Source: Bradyrhizobium semiaridum (GTDB taxonomy: Bacteria; Pseudomonadota; Alphaproteobacteria; Rhizobiales; Xanthobacteraceae). Taken from it: 64,000 bases of DNA. The stretch is taken from the NCBI RefSeq assembly GCF_020329505.1, contig NZ_JAGKJJ010000008.1:62001-126000 (forward strand), written 5' to 3'. Below the pieces are notes generated by a model. It searched no databases and was not told the DNA's origin. It saw only the letters and a list, made by a program, of their open reading frames with translations. This document shows, in pieces, positions 8,023 through 17,991 of this stretch. A program made the position numbers and the translations under genes. Position 1 is the stretch's first letter. Each line of letters begins with the position of its first letter.

Positions 8023-8448
8023 TTATTTCAACGCCGCGATCAGCTTCGCCGCGGTTGCCTCCAGCACCTTGGCCTCTTCCTTGCGGCTGGCGGGCGGCAG
8101 CAGCGGCTCGCCGTCCTTGCGCGGCATCACATGCATGTGCAGATGGAACACGACCTGGCCGCCGGCGGGCTCGTTGAACTGCTGCACGGTGATGCCGTCG
8201 GCCTCGAACGCTTTCATCGCCGCGGCGGCGATCTTGTGCGAGGCGCGCGCGACATGGGCGTAGTCGTCGGGTGTGACGTCGAGGATGTTGCGTGCAGGGG
8301 CCTTCGGGATCACCAGCGTGTGCCCGTGCGAGCGCGGCATGATGTCGAGGAAGGCGAACACGTGCTCGTCCTCATAGACCTTGTAGCAGGGCAGCTCGCC
8401 GCGCAGGATCTTTGCGAAAATGTTGTTGGTGTCGTAGGCGGCGGGCAT
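8023..8448 (-). CDS. HIT family (histidine triad) nucleotide hydrolase
   Basis: The 141-residue protein has the complete HIT signature GGQVVFHLHMHVMPR with His102, His104 and His106, and the upstream NIFAKILRGE and RSHGHTLVIPK blocks typical of Hint-type phosphoramidases. These enzymes hydrolyse AMP-N or AMP-O linkages. The ATG at 8448 is chosen because TTGAGGAGC precedes it. It lies 52 bases downstream of the FemAB-like gene and is probably the last gene of the minus-strand set that begins with the Rid protein at 11116. Confidence 0.92.
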   Translation of the reverse strand: MPAAYDTNNIFAKILRGELPCYKVYEDEHVFAFLDIMPRSHGHTLVIPKAPARNILDVTPDDYAHVARASHKIAAAAMKAFEADGITVQQFNEPAGGQVVFHLHMHVMPRKDGEPLLPPASRKEEAKVLEATAAKLIAALK

Positions 8449-8500
8449 CGGCGGGCTCCTCAAGTTCTACGGGTGTAATGTCTCGCGTGCGGCGAACAGG

Positions 8501-9736
<1,236 letters not shown>

Positions 9737-9892
9737 CGAGAATGAAGACCGGTGCCTCGTTTGAGCAGGATCCCTCCGGAATAGCTGGCTCCACTTCCGG
9801 ATCATGCTCCGCATTCCGCCATCGCTGATGACGACCAACCCCAGCCAAGATCGTGCATCGCAGCGACGACTTCAAGGCTTGCCAGGGACATG

Positions 9893-10645
9893 TCAGGTTC
9901 CCGGAACAAACCCTTCGAAAATCATCTGATCGGCGTAGCGTGCCGCGCGCTCGCGCTGCTCGGTGGTCCGCACCGTCCAGGCCAGCAGCGGGCAGCCGAA
10001 GAGATTGCGCGCGATCCAGGGCGCCGGGGCCGGCAGCTGGTTGACCCAGTAGGCGACGAAATGCGGCTGGGTGCTGAAGCCGTGGCGGAGATGGAGCATG
10101 CTGCCGCGCTGCGCCTCCGTCAGCTTGTCCCAATGGCCGTCGTCGTAGCTGCGCTGCGCGGTGATGCCGCGCGGCAGGTTCGGCATGATCTCGCGCAGCG
10201 CCAGCACCTGATCGGGATCGAACGACATGCCGACGACGGGGCCGGAATAGGATGACAGCACCTCCGCCATCCGCCGCACCAGTCTGCGGTCGCCGTCAAA
10301 ATGGCTCTTCACCTCGACGACCAGCGGAACGCGGCCGGCGACCAGCGTGCAGAGGTCGCCGAGCGTCATCATCTGCTCGGCGGTACCCTTGAACTTCACC
10401 GCCTTGAGTTCCGCCGCGGTCTTGGTCAGGAGCAGGCCGGAGCCCTCGGTGAGGCGGCCGAGCGCATTGTCATGATGCACCATCGCCTCGCCGTCGGCGG
10501 TAAGCTGGATATCGCACTCAATCGGGAAATTACCGGCAACCGCAGCTTGGGCCGCGGCCGGCATGTTCTCGATAATGCCGCGTGCGGCGTCATGCAGGCC
10601 GCGATGGGCGACCGGCCGCTTGGTCAGCCAATCCGGCGCGCGCAT
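9893..10645 (-). CDS. Glycerophosphodiester phosphodiesterase
   Basis: The 250-residue protein has the GDPD catalytic signature: His14-Arg15 in AHRGLHD, the metal ligands Glu43 and Asp45 in IECDIQL, and His57/His58 in VHHD. LVVEVKSHF supplies the later acidic site. No signal peptide is seen, so it is predicted to be cytosolic, like UgpQ, releasing sn-glycerol-3-phosphate from deacylated phospholipids. It starts 3 bases after the stop of the upstream Rid gene, so the two are coupled. Confidence 0.92.
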   Translation of the reverse strand: MRAPDWLTKRPVAHRGLHDAARGIIENMPAAAQAAVAGNFPIECDIQLTADGEAMVHHDNALGRLTEGSGLLLTKTAAELKAVKFKGTAEQMMTLGDLCTLVAGRVPLVVEVKSHFDGDRRLVRRMAEVLSSYSGPVVGMSFDPDQVLALREIMPNLPRGITAQRSYDDGHWDKLTEAQRGSMLHLRHGFSTQPHFVAYWVNQLPAPAPWIARNLFGCPLLAWTVRTTEQRERAARYADQMIFEGFVPGT

Positions 10646-10648
10646 CGA

Positions 10649-11116
10649 TCAGGCGACTTCGAAGATGCCTTCGACTTCGACCGCAGCATCGGCCGGCAGC
10701 GAGGCGACGCCGACGGTGGTGCGGGCATGGCGGCCCTTGTCGCCGAACGCCGCGACCATCAGGTCGGAGGCGCCGTTCAGCACCTTCGGGCCATCGAGGA
10801 AGTCGGGCGCCGAATTGATGAAGCCGCCGAGCCGCACCACGCGGACCACCTTGTCGAGGTCGCCGAGCGCGGCCTTGATCTGCGCCAAGAGGTTGATCGC
10901 GCAGCCGCGCGCCGCGGCGGCGCCTTGCTCGAGGGTGACACCGGCCCCTAACTTGCCCTTGGCGATCAGCTTGCCGTCGGCATCGAAGCAGACCTGGCCG
11001 GACACGAACAGCAGGTTTCCGGTGCGGACGAAGCCGACATAGTTCGCGACCGGGGACGTCGGCTCGGGCAGTGTGATGCCCTGTGACGCCAGTTTTTGTT
11101 CGACCGTACCCGCCAT
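10649..11116 (-). CDS. RidA family enamine/imine deaminase-like protein (Arg-retaining)
   Basis: The 155-residue protein shows the YjgF/YER057c/UK114 fold signatures LLFVSGQVCFDADGKLI and a C-terminal RHARTTVGVASLPADAAVEVE. The arginine in HARTTVG aligns by eye with the catalytic Arg of RidA (PARSC in E. coli), so 2-aminoacrylate or imine deaminase activity is plausible. It lies in the longer, roughly 155-residue branch of the family. ATG 11116 was preferred to an in-frame start at 11173 because it matches the family N-terminus. It is first in the minus-strand set that includes the GDPD gene. Confidence 0.87.
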   Translation of the reverse strand: MAGTVEQKLASQGITLPEPTSPVANYVGFVRTGNLLFVSGQVCFDADGKLIAKGKLGAGVTLEQGAAAARGCAINLLAQIKAALGDLDKVVRVVRLGGFINSAPDFLDGPKVLNGASDLMVAAFGDKGRHARTTVGVASLPADAAVEVEGIFEVA

Positions 11117-11377
11117 GTTGTTCGTTCCCGGTTGGATTTCGACACGAAGCCTGAGAACGCGCTCAGGCGGCACATTGTTTCGCGCATCGTGCCGCCGGTT
11201 GCAAGCGAGCGGGCGGGCTGGGGAGGGCTACCATCCGCCTGGGGAGGCCCCGAAAGCTGCCAGAAAAGCCGGCATGTCCCCGCAGTTATCCGTTACCTTT
11301 TTGTGAGATTTGCCCCAGTTGCGGCGCAATAGGGCCGTCTCTATTGTGGCGAATCGTCATTCCTCCGAGGAGAAACC

Positions 11378-12244
11378 ATGACCCTGCCGTTCCTTGCTCC
11401 GTCGCGCGCTTTGGTGCTGACGATCGCGGTGGCTGCGGGACCGGGGTTGGCTCACACGCCAGCTGTTGCGGCGGCGAGCGGGACGTTTCTCGCGCACCAG
11501 GCGCTCTACGATCTCAGCCTGGTCAAGGCGCGCGGCGGCAATTCGATCAGCGATGCGCGCGGGCGGATCCTCTACAATTTCTCCGGCAATGCCTGCGAGG
11601 GTTACACATCGGAATTCCGCCAGGTGTCGGAGCTCGACAGCGGCGAGGGCAAGGTCACGCTGTCGGATCTGCGGTCGTCGTCCTGGGAGGACGCCGCGGG
11701 CAAGAGCTATCGCTTCAAGATCGACACCCGTATGAACGACAATGCGACGGCGCCGGTGGACGGCATGGCCGAGCGGGTCGGCGACCATATCACCGTGAAG
11801 CTGACGCAGCCGGTGAAGAAGACCTTCAATCTCGACGGCAAGATCGTGTTCCCGACCGAGCAGATCCAGCACATCATCGCCGCCGCCCGTGAGGGCAAGT
11901 CGGTGCTCGAGCTCACCGTCTATGATGGTTCCGACAATGGCGAGAAGGTCTACAACACGCTGAGCGTGATCGGCCGCCCGATCCCCGGCGACCGCGCGCC
12001 GACCTCGCCCGATCCGTCGACGGCAAACGACGTGATGAAGACCATGACGCGCTGGCCGGTGACGGTCAGCTATTATGATCGCGATGCGCGGGCGAGGGAC
12101 GGCGAGCAGACGCCGGTCTACGCGATGTCGTTCGAGCTCTACGAGAACGGCGTCTCCCGGGCGCTGGTCCTCGATTACAACGACTTCGTGATCTCGGGCG
12201 CGATGGACAAGTTCGACGTCAGGGATTCCAAGCCCTGCAAATGA
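11378..12244 (+). CDS. eipB: EipB-family (DUF1849) periplasmic cell envelope protein
   Basis: The 288-residue protein has a signal peptide (ALVLTIAVAAGPGLAHTPAVAAA) and the DUF1849 pattern: HQALYDLSL, GRILYNFSGNACEGY, and a C-terminal SGAMDKFDVRDSKPC. Cys73 and Cys287 are the only cysteines and sit where Brucella EipB has its stabilising disulfide. EipB is a periplasmic beta-spiral protein needed for envelope integrity in alphaproteobacteria. The ATG follows GAGGAGAAACC. The gene appears to be transcribed alone. Confidence 0.9.
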   Translation: MTLPFLAPSRALVLTIAVAAGPGLAHTPAVAAASGTFLAHQALYDLSLVKARGGNSISDARGRILYNFSGNACEGYTSEFRQVSELDSGEGKVTLSDLRSSSWEDAAGKSYRFKIDTRMNDNATAPVDGMAERVGDHITVKLTQPVKKTFNLDGKIVFPTEQIQHIIAAAREGKSVLELTVYDGSDNGEKVYNTLSVIGRPIPGDRAPTSPDPSTANDVMKTMTRWPVTVSYYDRDARARDGEQTPVYAMSFELYENGVSRALVLDYNDFVISGAMDKFDVRDSKPCK

Positions 12245-12274
12245 CGATGTAACCGACATCGCCACATGCTCGAT

Positions 12275-12396
12275 GTCGCCCCGGGCAAGCGAAGGCGACC
12301 CGTAACCACAGGTTGAGTCGTAGAATTCATTGTGGCCGCTGCGTCGTGCAACAACACGGACCTGTGGTTATAGGTCCCTGCTTTCGCATGGACGAC
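12275..12396. repeat. REP family D inverted repeat (gtcgtcc...ataaccacagg type)
   Basis: The left arm gtcgccccgggcaagcgaag plus taaccacagg is inverted relative to cctgtggtta plus ctttcgcatggacgac on the right. A second diverged copy is at 28705-28830. It occupies the gap between eipB and the second Rid gene. Confidence 0.65.
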
Positions 12397-12484
12397 AGCG
12401 GAGTAGGGGTGGCTGGCGAGGCTCTGGCCGAGCGCGCCTGACCGCGATACGCTTCCCCAAACACGCGTGTCAGGGAGGCACCAC

Positions 12485-12886
12485 ATGAGCCAGCTCGATC
12501 ATCTTCGCCCCAGCGGCCTGCATCACAATCCGGCCTATTCCCACGTCGTCGTCGCCTCGGGTGCGCGCACGATCTACATCTCGGGACAGGTGTCCGTCGA
12601 CGAGGAGGGACGCGTGGTCGGCCCCGGCGATCTCGCCGCGCAGACGACGCAGGTGATGACGAACCTCGGCCTCGCGCTGAAAGCGGCCGGTGCCGGCTAT
12701 GGCGACATCGTCAAGATCACGACCTTCGTCGTCGGCTACAAGCCGGAGCTGCGTCCGATCATCGGCAAGGCGCGCGGAAAATTCTTCGAGGGCATGGAGC
12801 CGCCAGCCTCCACGCTGGTCGGCGTCTCCGCACTCGCCGCGCCGGAATGGCTGATCGAGATCGAGGCGGTGGCGGTGGCGGATTGA
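12485..12886 (+). CDS. Rid-family protein lacking the catalytic arginine
   Basis: The 133-residue protein has the family segments HVVVASGARTIYISGQVSVD and VVGYKPELRPII. At the position of the RidA catalytic Arg it reads PPASTLVGVSALA, so Ser or Thr replaces Arg. Such Rid subgroups lack or have altered enamine deaminase activity and often work in specific catabolic pathways. The ATG at 12485 follows AGGGAGGCACC; an upstream ATG at 12467 lacks a comparable site. It stands alone between a repeat and dinB, so context gives no further clue. Confidence 0.85.
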   Translation: MSQLDHLRPSGLHHNPAYSHVVVASGARTIYISGQVSVDEEGRVVGPGDLAAQTTQVMTNLGLALKAAGAGYGDIVKITTFVVGYKPELRPIIGKARGKFFEGMEPPASTLVGVSALAAPEWLIEIEAVAVAD

Positions 12887-12925
12887 CGCTCACTCCACGT
12901 CATTGCTGTCGAGGGCCGCGGTGGA

Positions 12926-14224
12926 CTACTCCTCCGCCTGCTTCTCCGGCCCCTCATAGGCAATACCCCTGATCACGGCGGCATTGCCGAACTTCTTGCG
13001 CAGATTGTCCATCGCGCGCTCGGCGTGGGCCGAGCGGCGGTCGAGCATGTCGGAATCGTTTGCCTGCGAGCCCGGCCGCAATGCGCTGACGCCGGTGCCC
13101 ATCAGGCGGAAGGCGGTGCCGTCGATCTCCTTTGCCAGCATTTCGCGTGAGACCGCAAAAATCTTGGCGGCGAGCTGGGTCGGGGTCTGGATCGATTGCG
13201 AGCGGGTGCGCTGGCGGAAGTCTGCGGTCTTCAGCTTCAGCGTGATGGTGCAGCCTGAAAGTTCGCTGGTCTTCAGGCGCGCCGAGACCTTCTCGGACAG
13301 TTTCCAGAGCAGCCGTTCCAGCGTCGCGAAATCGCGGATGTCGGTCTCGAAGGTGGTCTCGCTGGAGATCGTCTTGGCGCCGCGGTCGGGCACCACGCTG
13401 CGGTCGTCGATGCCGCGCGCCAGCCGCCACAGCCGGCGGCCTTCGCCGGCGAACTGCTTCATCAATTCGTTCTCGTCGGCGCGCTGCAGATCGGCGATCA
13501 GGCGGAAGCCGCGCTGGACCAGCTTCTCCTGCGTCGCGGGACCGACGCCATAGATGAAGCCGACCGGCTTGTCGGCCAGCATCTCGCGCGCCTCCTCCTG
13601 GTCGAGCGCGGCAAAGCCGCGCGGCTTGTCGAGGTCGGAGGCGATCTTGGCGAGGAATTTGTTGCAGGACAGGCCGACCGACACCGTGATGCCGACCTCG
13701 CGCTCGACGTCACGGGCGAATTTGGCAAGCACCTTGGCAGGGATCATGCCGTGGACGCGCTGCGTGCCGGAGAGATCGAGGAACGCCTCGTCGATCGACA
13801 GCGGCTCGACCAGCGGCGTCAGGGCCTGCATGGCGCGGCGCACCTCGCGGCCGACCCGCACATATTTCGCCATGTCGGGCGGGATCACGGTTGCGTTCGG
13901 GCAGAGTTCCAGCGCCTTGAACATCGGCATCGCCGAGCGGACGCCGTAGGTGCGGGCGATGTAGCAGGCGGCCGACACCACGCCGCGCTTGCCGCCGCCG
14001 ATGATCACGGGACGGTCGGCGATCGCGGGATTGTCGCGCTTCTCGACCGTTGCGTAGAACGCGTCGCAGTCGATATGGGCGAGTGTCAGCGCGGGCAGGG
14101 TGCGGTGACGCACCAGCCGCGGCGAGCCGCAATGGCTGCACCGCTTCGTCTTGATGTCGAGGTCGCCGAGGCAGTCTCGGCAGAAACTGAGGGGGCCGTC
14201 GAAAGCTGCCGCCGCTGGCGTCAC
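12926..14224 (-). CDS. dinB: DNA polymerase IV (Y-family) with N-terminal zinc-finger-like extension
   Basis: This 432-residue Y-family polymerase has the palm motifs IDCDAFYATVEKRDNP and LSIDEAFLD, GLSCNKFLAKIASDLDKP, and a little-finger domain with CTITLKLKTADF. Before the catalytic core, an extension of about 45 residues contains FCRDCLGD and KRCSHCGSP, four cysteines spaced like a zinc ribbon. I chose a GTG at 14224: it has GGGAG upstream and overlaps the stop of the DUF3572 gene in a GTGA junction. An ATG at 14242 has no ribosome binding site. The predicted role is error-prone translesion synthesis. Confidence 0.92.
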   Translation of the reverse strand: MTPAAAAFDGPLSFCRDCLGDLDIKTKRCSHCGSPRLVRHRTLPALTLAHIDCDAFYATVEKRDNPAIADRPVIIGGGKRGVVSAACYIARTYGVRSAMPMFKALELCPNATVIPPDMAKYVRVGREVRRAMQALTPLVEPLSIDEAFLDLSGTQRVHGMIPAKVLAKFARDVEREVGITVSVGLSCNKFLAKIASDLDKPRGFAALDQEEAREMLADKPVGFIYGVGPATQEKLVQRGFRLIADLQRADENELMKQFAGEGRRLWRLARGIDDRSVVPDRGAKTISSETTFETDIRDFATLERLLWKLSEKVSARLKTSELSGCTITLKLKTADFRQRTRSQSIQTPTQLAAKIFAVSREMLAKEIDGTAFRLMGTGVSALRPGSQANDSDMLDRRSAHAERAMDNLRKKFGNAAVIRGIAYEGPEKQAEE

Positions 14225-14520
14225 GGCACGTCGCGCTCCCATTTCGGGTCACGCAGCGCCTGATGCGCGGCGGCGATGTTGGTCGGGTGCAGCTCGGAGG
14301 CCTTGGCGAACGCCGTCACGGTGGCATCGTCGCGCATCACGAAATCGAGCACGCTCGCAAGAAATTGAGGATCGGACGCCGCGTTCCGCAGCGTCTCCGG
14401 ACCGATTCCGGACTCGGCCAGGAACAGGCCCAGCCTTTCGGGCTCGCCGGCAATAAAGCTCAGCGCCTGAATCGCAACGATTTCAGCGACTTCCCGCGGG
14501 TTGTGAACAGGCTTTTTCAA
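14221..14520 (-). CDS. DUF3572 family protein
   Basis: This 99-residue, largely helical protein resembles DUF3572, a small alphaproteobacterial family of unknown function (AEIVAIQALSFIAGEPERLGLFLAESG near the N-terminus). Its stop codon overlaps the dinB GTG start by four bases, so the two are translationally coupled and may be functionally linked. The start codon appears to be TTG at 14520 with GGAAAGG upstream. No catalytic motif is evident. Confidence 0.75.
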   Translation of the reverse strand: MKKPVHNPREVAEIVAIQALSFIAGEPERLGLFLAESGIGPETLRNAASDPQFLASVLDFVMRDDATVTAFAKASELHPTNIAAAHQALRDPKWERDVP

Positions 14521-14759
14521 CGGTCCGGTTTGCCTTTCCGTTAACTTATGGTCTCTATTGAGGGCCCATCATGCCCGAGTCTTCCCAGCGTGTTCAAGCA
14601 AACGGAAACCACGCCGCGGACGTTACCGATACCGGACTCGGGGGTTAACGGGTTAGAGCGATTCTGGCGCTAGTTTGAATTCACATTTTCAACGCGCCCC
14701 GAGCGCGGTGCGTGAGGTGCCGCAGCCGGGCCCGTTTCTTGAGGTTTGGGAGGGACGGG

Positions 14760-15125
14760 ATGGCCAAAACCGTCCTGATCGTGGAGGACAACGAGCTCAA
14801 TATGAAGCTCTTTCGCGATCTGTTGGAAGCGCATGGCTATCAGACCTCGGGCACCAGCAATGGCTTTGAGGCGCTCGATCTCGTCCGCAAGCTGCGTCCC
14901 GATCTTATCCTGATGGATATCCAGTTACCCCAGGTTTCCGGCCTCGAGGTCACGCGCTGGATCAAGGACGATCCCGAGCTGCGCGCGATTCCGGTGGTTG
15001 CAGTGACCGCCTTCGCGATGAAGGGTGACGAAGAACGCATCCGCGAAGGCGGCTGCGAAGCCTATTTGTCCAAGCCGATCTCGGTCGGCAAATTCATTGA
15101 GACTGTCCGACGCTTTATCGGATAG
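14760..15125 (+). CDS. divK: Single-domain response regulator DivK
   Basis: The 121-residue stand-alone receiver has acidic residues Glu9-Asp10, phosphoacceptor Asp53 in LILMDIQLP, Thr in [13 protein letters not shown], and Lys in YLSKPIS. Length, the [25 protein letters not shown] start and its place directly before pleD identify DivK. In Caulobacter and relatives DivK transmits phosphorylation from DivJ/PleC to control the DivL-CckA-CtrA cell-cycle pathway. ATG 14760 follows GGGAGGGAC. The pleD gene begins 16 bases after its stop. Confidence 0.95.
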   Translation: MAKTVLIVEDNELNMKLFRDLLEAHGYQTSGTSNGFEALDLVRKLRPDLILMDIQLPQVSGLEVTRWIKDDPELRAIPVVAVTAFAMKGDEERIREGGCEAYLSKPISVGKFIETVRRFIG

Positions 15126-15141
15126 GGGGAGTAGTGGTTCG

Positions 15142-16515
15142 ATGTCCGCGCGTATCCTCGTCGTCGATGACGTTCCGGCGAACGTCAAGCTGTTGGAAGC
15201 CCGTCTGTCGGCCGAATATTTCGACGTGCTGACTGCTTCCAACGGGACGGAGGCGCTGCAGATCTGCGCGCGCGCCGAATGCGACATCATCCTGCTCGAC
15301 GTCATGATGCCCGACATGGACGGTTTCGAGGTCTGCCGCCGCCTGAAGTCCAATCCGGCGACGCATTTCATTCCCGTCGTGATCGTCACCGCGCTCGACA
15401 GCCCAGCCGATCGCGTGCGCGGTCTCGAGGCCGGCGCCGACGATTTCCTGACCAAGCCGGTGTCCGACGTCGTGCTGATTGCGCGCGTGCGGTCGCTGAC
15501 GCGGCTGAAGATGATGACCGATGAGCTGCGTATGCGCGCCATCACCTCGCTCGAGATCGGCATGCAGGCGCCCGAGCGCAGCGCGATCGCCGACAAGGGC
15601 ATGGGCGGGCGCATCCTGCTGGTCGACGACCGGCCGTCGTCCTACGAGAAGCTGGCGCCGATCCTGTCCAGCGAGCACAGCGTCGATGTCGAGACCAATC
15701 CGTCGGAAGCGCTGTTCCATGCCGCGGAGGGCAATTACGATCTGCTGATCGTCTCGCTCAGCCTCGACAATTACGACGGCCTGCGGCTGTGCAGCCAGGC
15801 GCGCTCGCTGGAGCGCACCCGCCAGGTCCCGATCCTCGCGATCTCGGATGCCGACAACAACACGCGGCTGATGCGCGGGCTCGAGATCGGCGTCAACGAC
15901 TATTTGCTGCGGCCGGTCGACAAGAACGAATTGCTGGCGCGGGCGCGCACCCAGATCCGCCGCCGCCGCTACACCGATCATTTGCGCGACAATGTGCAGA
16001 ACTCGATCGAGATGGCGATCACCGACGCGCTGACCGGGTTGCACAATCGCCGTTACATGGAGAGCCATCTCGGCACGCTCGCGGAGCAGGCCTCGATTCG
16101 CGGCAAGCCGCTGGCGCTGATGATCCTCGACATCGACTACTTCAAGGCGATCAACGACACCTACGGCCACGATGCCGGCGACGACGTGCTGCGCGAATTC
16201 GCGGTCCGCATCCGCAAGTCGATCCGCGGCATCGATCTCGCCTGCCGCTACGGCGGCGAGGAGTTCGTGATCGTGATGCCGGAGACCGATCTGCATGTCG
16301 CCGGCATGGTCGCCGAGCGGCTGCGCCGCTCGATCGCCGGCGAGCCCTTTACCGTCGACAAGGGCGGCACCCGCATTGCCGTGACGATCTCGATCGGCCT
16401 TTCGACGCTGGAGCGCAAGGGCGAGGCGGTCGCCGACGTGCTCAAGCGTGCCGACACTGCGCTGTATCGCGCCAAGCACGACGGCCGCAACCGCGTGGTT
16501 TCGGCGGCGGCATAG
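15142..16515 (+). CDS. pleD: Diguanylate cyclase response regulator PleD
   Basis: The 457-residue protein has two receiver domains and a GGDEF domain. The first receiver is canonical, with Asp53 in LLDVMMPDMDGF. The second, about residues 155-270, reads LIVSLSLDNYDGL where the phosphoacceptor should be and is degenerate, as is known for the PleD adaptor domain. The catalytic motif is GGEEF at 371-375, and the inhibitory I-site RGID lies at 362-365, so feedback by c-di-GMP is expected. It makes c-di-GMP from two GTP on phosphorylation and drives polar development in relatives. It is coupled to divK; ATG 15142 follows GGGGGAG. Confidence 0.96.
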   Translation: MSARILVVDDVPANVKLLEARLSAEYFDVLTASNGTEALQICARAECDIILLDVMMPDMDGFEVCRRLKSNPATHFIPVVIVTALDSPADRVRGLEAGADDFLTKPVSDVVLIARVRSLTRLKMMTDELRMRAITSLEIGMQAPERSAIADKGMGGRILLVDDRPSSYEKLAPILSSEHSVDVETNPSEALFHAAEGNYDLLIVSLSLDNYDGLRLCSQARSLERTRQVPILAISDADNNTRLMRGLEIGVNDYLLRPVDKNELLARARTQIRRRRYTDHLRDNVQNSIEMAITDALTGLHNRRYMESHLGTLAEQASIRGKPLALMILDIDYFKAINDTYGHDAGDDVLREFAVRIRKSIRGIDLACRYGGEEFVIVMPETDLHVAGMVAERLRRSIAGEPFTVDKGGTRIAVTISIGLSTLERKGEAVADVLKRADTALYRAKHDGRNRVVSAAA

Positions 16516-16531
16516 CGCGATCCCGTAGTCC

Positions 16532-16621
16532 CGTAGCGCGGATGAAGCGAAGCACGATCCCGGGCCCCTGCGTCCGCGGATGGCGCGTTCCCGGATTTCG
16601 CTGCGCTCCATCCGGGCTACG
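16532..16621. repeat. REP family A inverted repeat
   Basis: The left arm cgtagcgcggatgaagcgaa and the right arm ctgcgctccatccgggctacg are inverted. It is the same family as 7801-7891 and lies between convergent pleD and the serine hydrolase gene. Confidence 0.75.
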
Positions 16622-16649
16622 AACCCTCATCGTGTCTAGGAAGCGCGGC

Positions 16650-17858
16650 TTACCGCCCGCGCTTCATCGCGTCGTACGCCATTCGCTTGAACTCGAACGC
16701 GAAGGGATGGACGAACGCCATCTGGCGCTGCGCCATCATCACGCCCGCGGTGCCGGTCTTCGGCGAGATCCACCACTGCGTGCCGGCCACGCCGCCCCAA
16801 TAGAGTTCGCCCGCCGCATCGGGATGATCGATCGGCGCGGTCGGATTGAGGATCAGTCCGCCGGCGAGGCCGTAGGCCTTGCCGGGTTGCTCGCCCATCA
16901 TCGCAAAGCGGATCCATTGTCCCGGCGTGAGCTGGTTGGTCATCGCCTGCGCGATCGTCTCCGGCTTGAGCAGCGTCGGCCCGCCCGGCAACAGGCTGCG
17001 GATCAGTGCGACCATGTCAGGCAGGGTGGAGACGAGACCGCCGCCGCCGTTGAAGCGCGGCACGGGCTTTAGGTAAGCGCCGGGGTAAGGCGAGTTGTCG
17101 GTGCGCGTCAGCCCCGGCTTCATCGGATCCATCAGGTCGGCGCCGGCGTAATAGGCGACGAGCCGGTTGTGATCTTTCTCCGGCACGAAGAAGCCGGTGT
17201 CGACCATGCCGAGCGGATCGAGAATCCGCGCCTTGATGAATTTGTCGAACGGCTGGCCGCTGATGACCTCGACCAGCCGCGCCACCACGTCGATGGCGAC
17301 CGAATATTCCCACGACGTCCCGGGATGGAAGACCAGCGGCAGGTCGGACAGGCCGTCCACCATATCGGCGAGCGTCGTCAGCGGATTAAGGATCCTGCGC
17401 TCGTTGTAGGCCTTGAAGATCGGCGTGCCCGGATCGAACAGGCCGTAGCTGAGCCCGGCGCTGTGGCTGAGCAGGTGGCGAATGGTGATCGATGATCGCG
17501 CCGGCTCGGTGTCGTCGATCGAGACTGCACCCGGCCGCAGCACCTTGCGCTTGCCGAGTTGCGGGATGAATTTCTCGATCGGATCGTCGAGCTGCAGGCG
17601 GTCATCCTCGAACAGCAGCAGCGCGGCGCACGAGGCGATCAGCTTGGTGTTGGAGAAGATGCGGAAGATGTGGTCGGTGCGCAGCGGCGTCTGCGCTTCC
17701 TTGTCGGCCCATCCGACACAGCCGACATCGGCGAGCTCGCGCCCGGTCATGACCGCCCAGGAGATGCCGGAGAGGAGATTGTTGTCGATATAGCGCTGCA
17801 TGGCCGCGCGCGCTGGCGCGAAATCATAGCCGGTGGCGGTCACCTTCAGATCTTCCAT
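16650..17858 (-). CDS. Serine hydrolase, class C beta-lactamase/esterase-like
   Basis: The 402-residue protein has the SxxK motif Ser69-Asn-Thr-Lys72 (FSNTKL) and a later tyrosine in GTSWEYSVAIDV that fits the YxN-type position of the class C beta-lactamase fold. SITIRHLLSHSAGLSYG and PKTGTAGVMMAQ are also typical. No signal peptide is seen, so it is more likely a cytosolic esterase, transesterase or amidase than a beta-lactamase. ATG 17858 follows AGGGGAGCG. The divergent neighbour is a TetR/MFS pair, but nothing ties them together. Confidence 0.88.
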   Translation of the reverse strand: MEDLKVTATGYDFAPARAAMQRYIDNNLLSGISWAVMTGRELADVGCVGWADKEAQTPLRTDHIFRIFSNTKLIASCAALLLFEDDRLQLDDPIEKFIPQLGKRKVLRPGAVSIDDTEPARSSITIRHLLSHSAGLSYGLFDPGTPIFKAYNERRILNPLTTLADMVDGLSDLPLVFHPGTSWEYSVAIDVVARLVEVISGQPFDKFIKARILDPLGMVDTGFFVPEKDHNRLVAYYAGADLMDPMKPGLTRTDNSPYPGAYLKPVPRFNGGGGLVSTLPDMVALIRSLLPGGPTLLKPETIAQAMTNQLTPGQWIRFAMMGEQPGKAYGLAGGLILNPTAPIDHPDAAGELYWGGVAGTQWWISPKTGTAGVMMAQRQMAFVHPFAFEFKRMAYDAMKRGR

Positions 17859-17991
17859 GGTCGCTCCCCTGTTGTGTCGCAGGCCGCTCGGGCGGCCGCC
17901 GGCAATCTCGCGTGGCGGAATATCCTGTTCGGGACATGGTAACGCGCTGCCGACGCTAACAACCAAACGGGATCGCGGCACGCAACCTTAT

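Noticed and set aside
9853..10255. Plus-strand frames opposite the GDPD gene
   Set aside because: They are antisense to a coding region with clear catalytic motifs and contain no domain.
14521..14759. CtrA-like box (ttaacgggttag) upstream of divK
   Set aside because: Spacing does not fit TTAA-N7-TTAA, and a single half-site is expected by chance in an intergenic region.
16650..17858. Serine hydrolase as an antibiotic-resistance beta-lactamase
   Set aside because: It has no signal peptide and only the general SxxK/Tyr fold features, which fit cytosolic esterases better.
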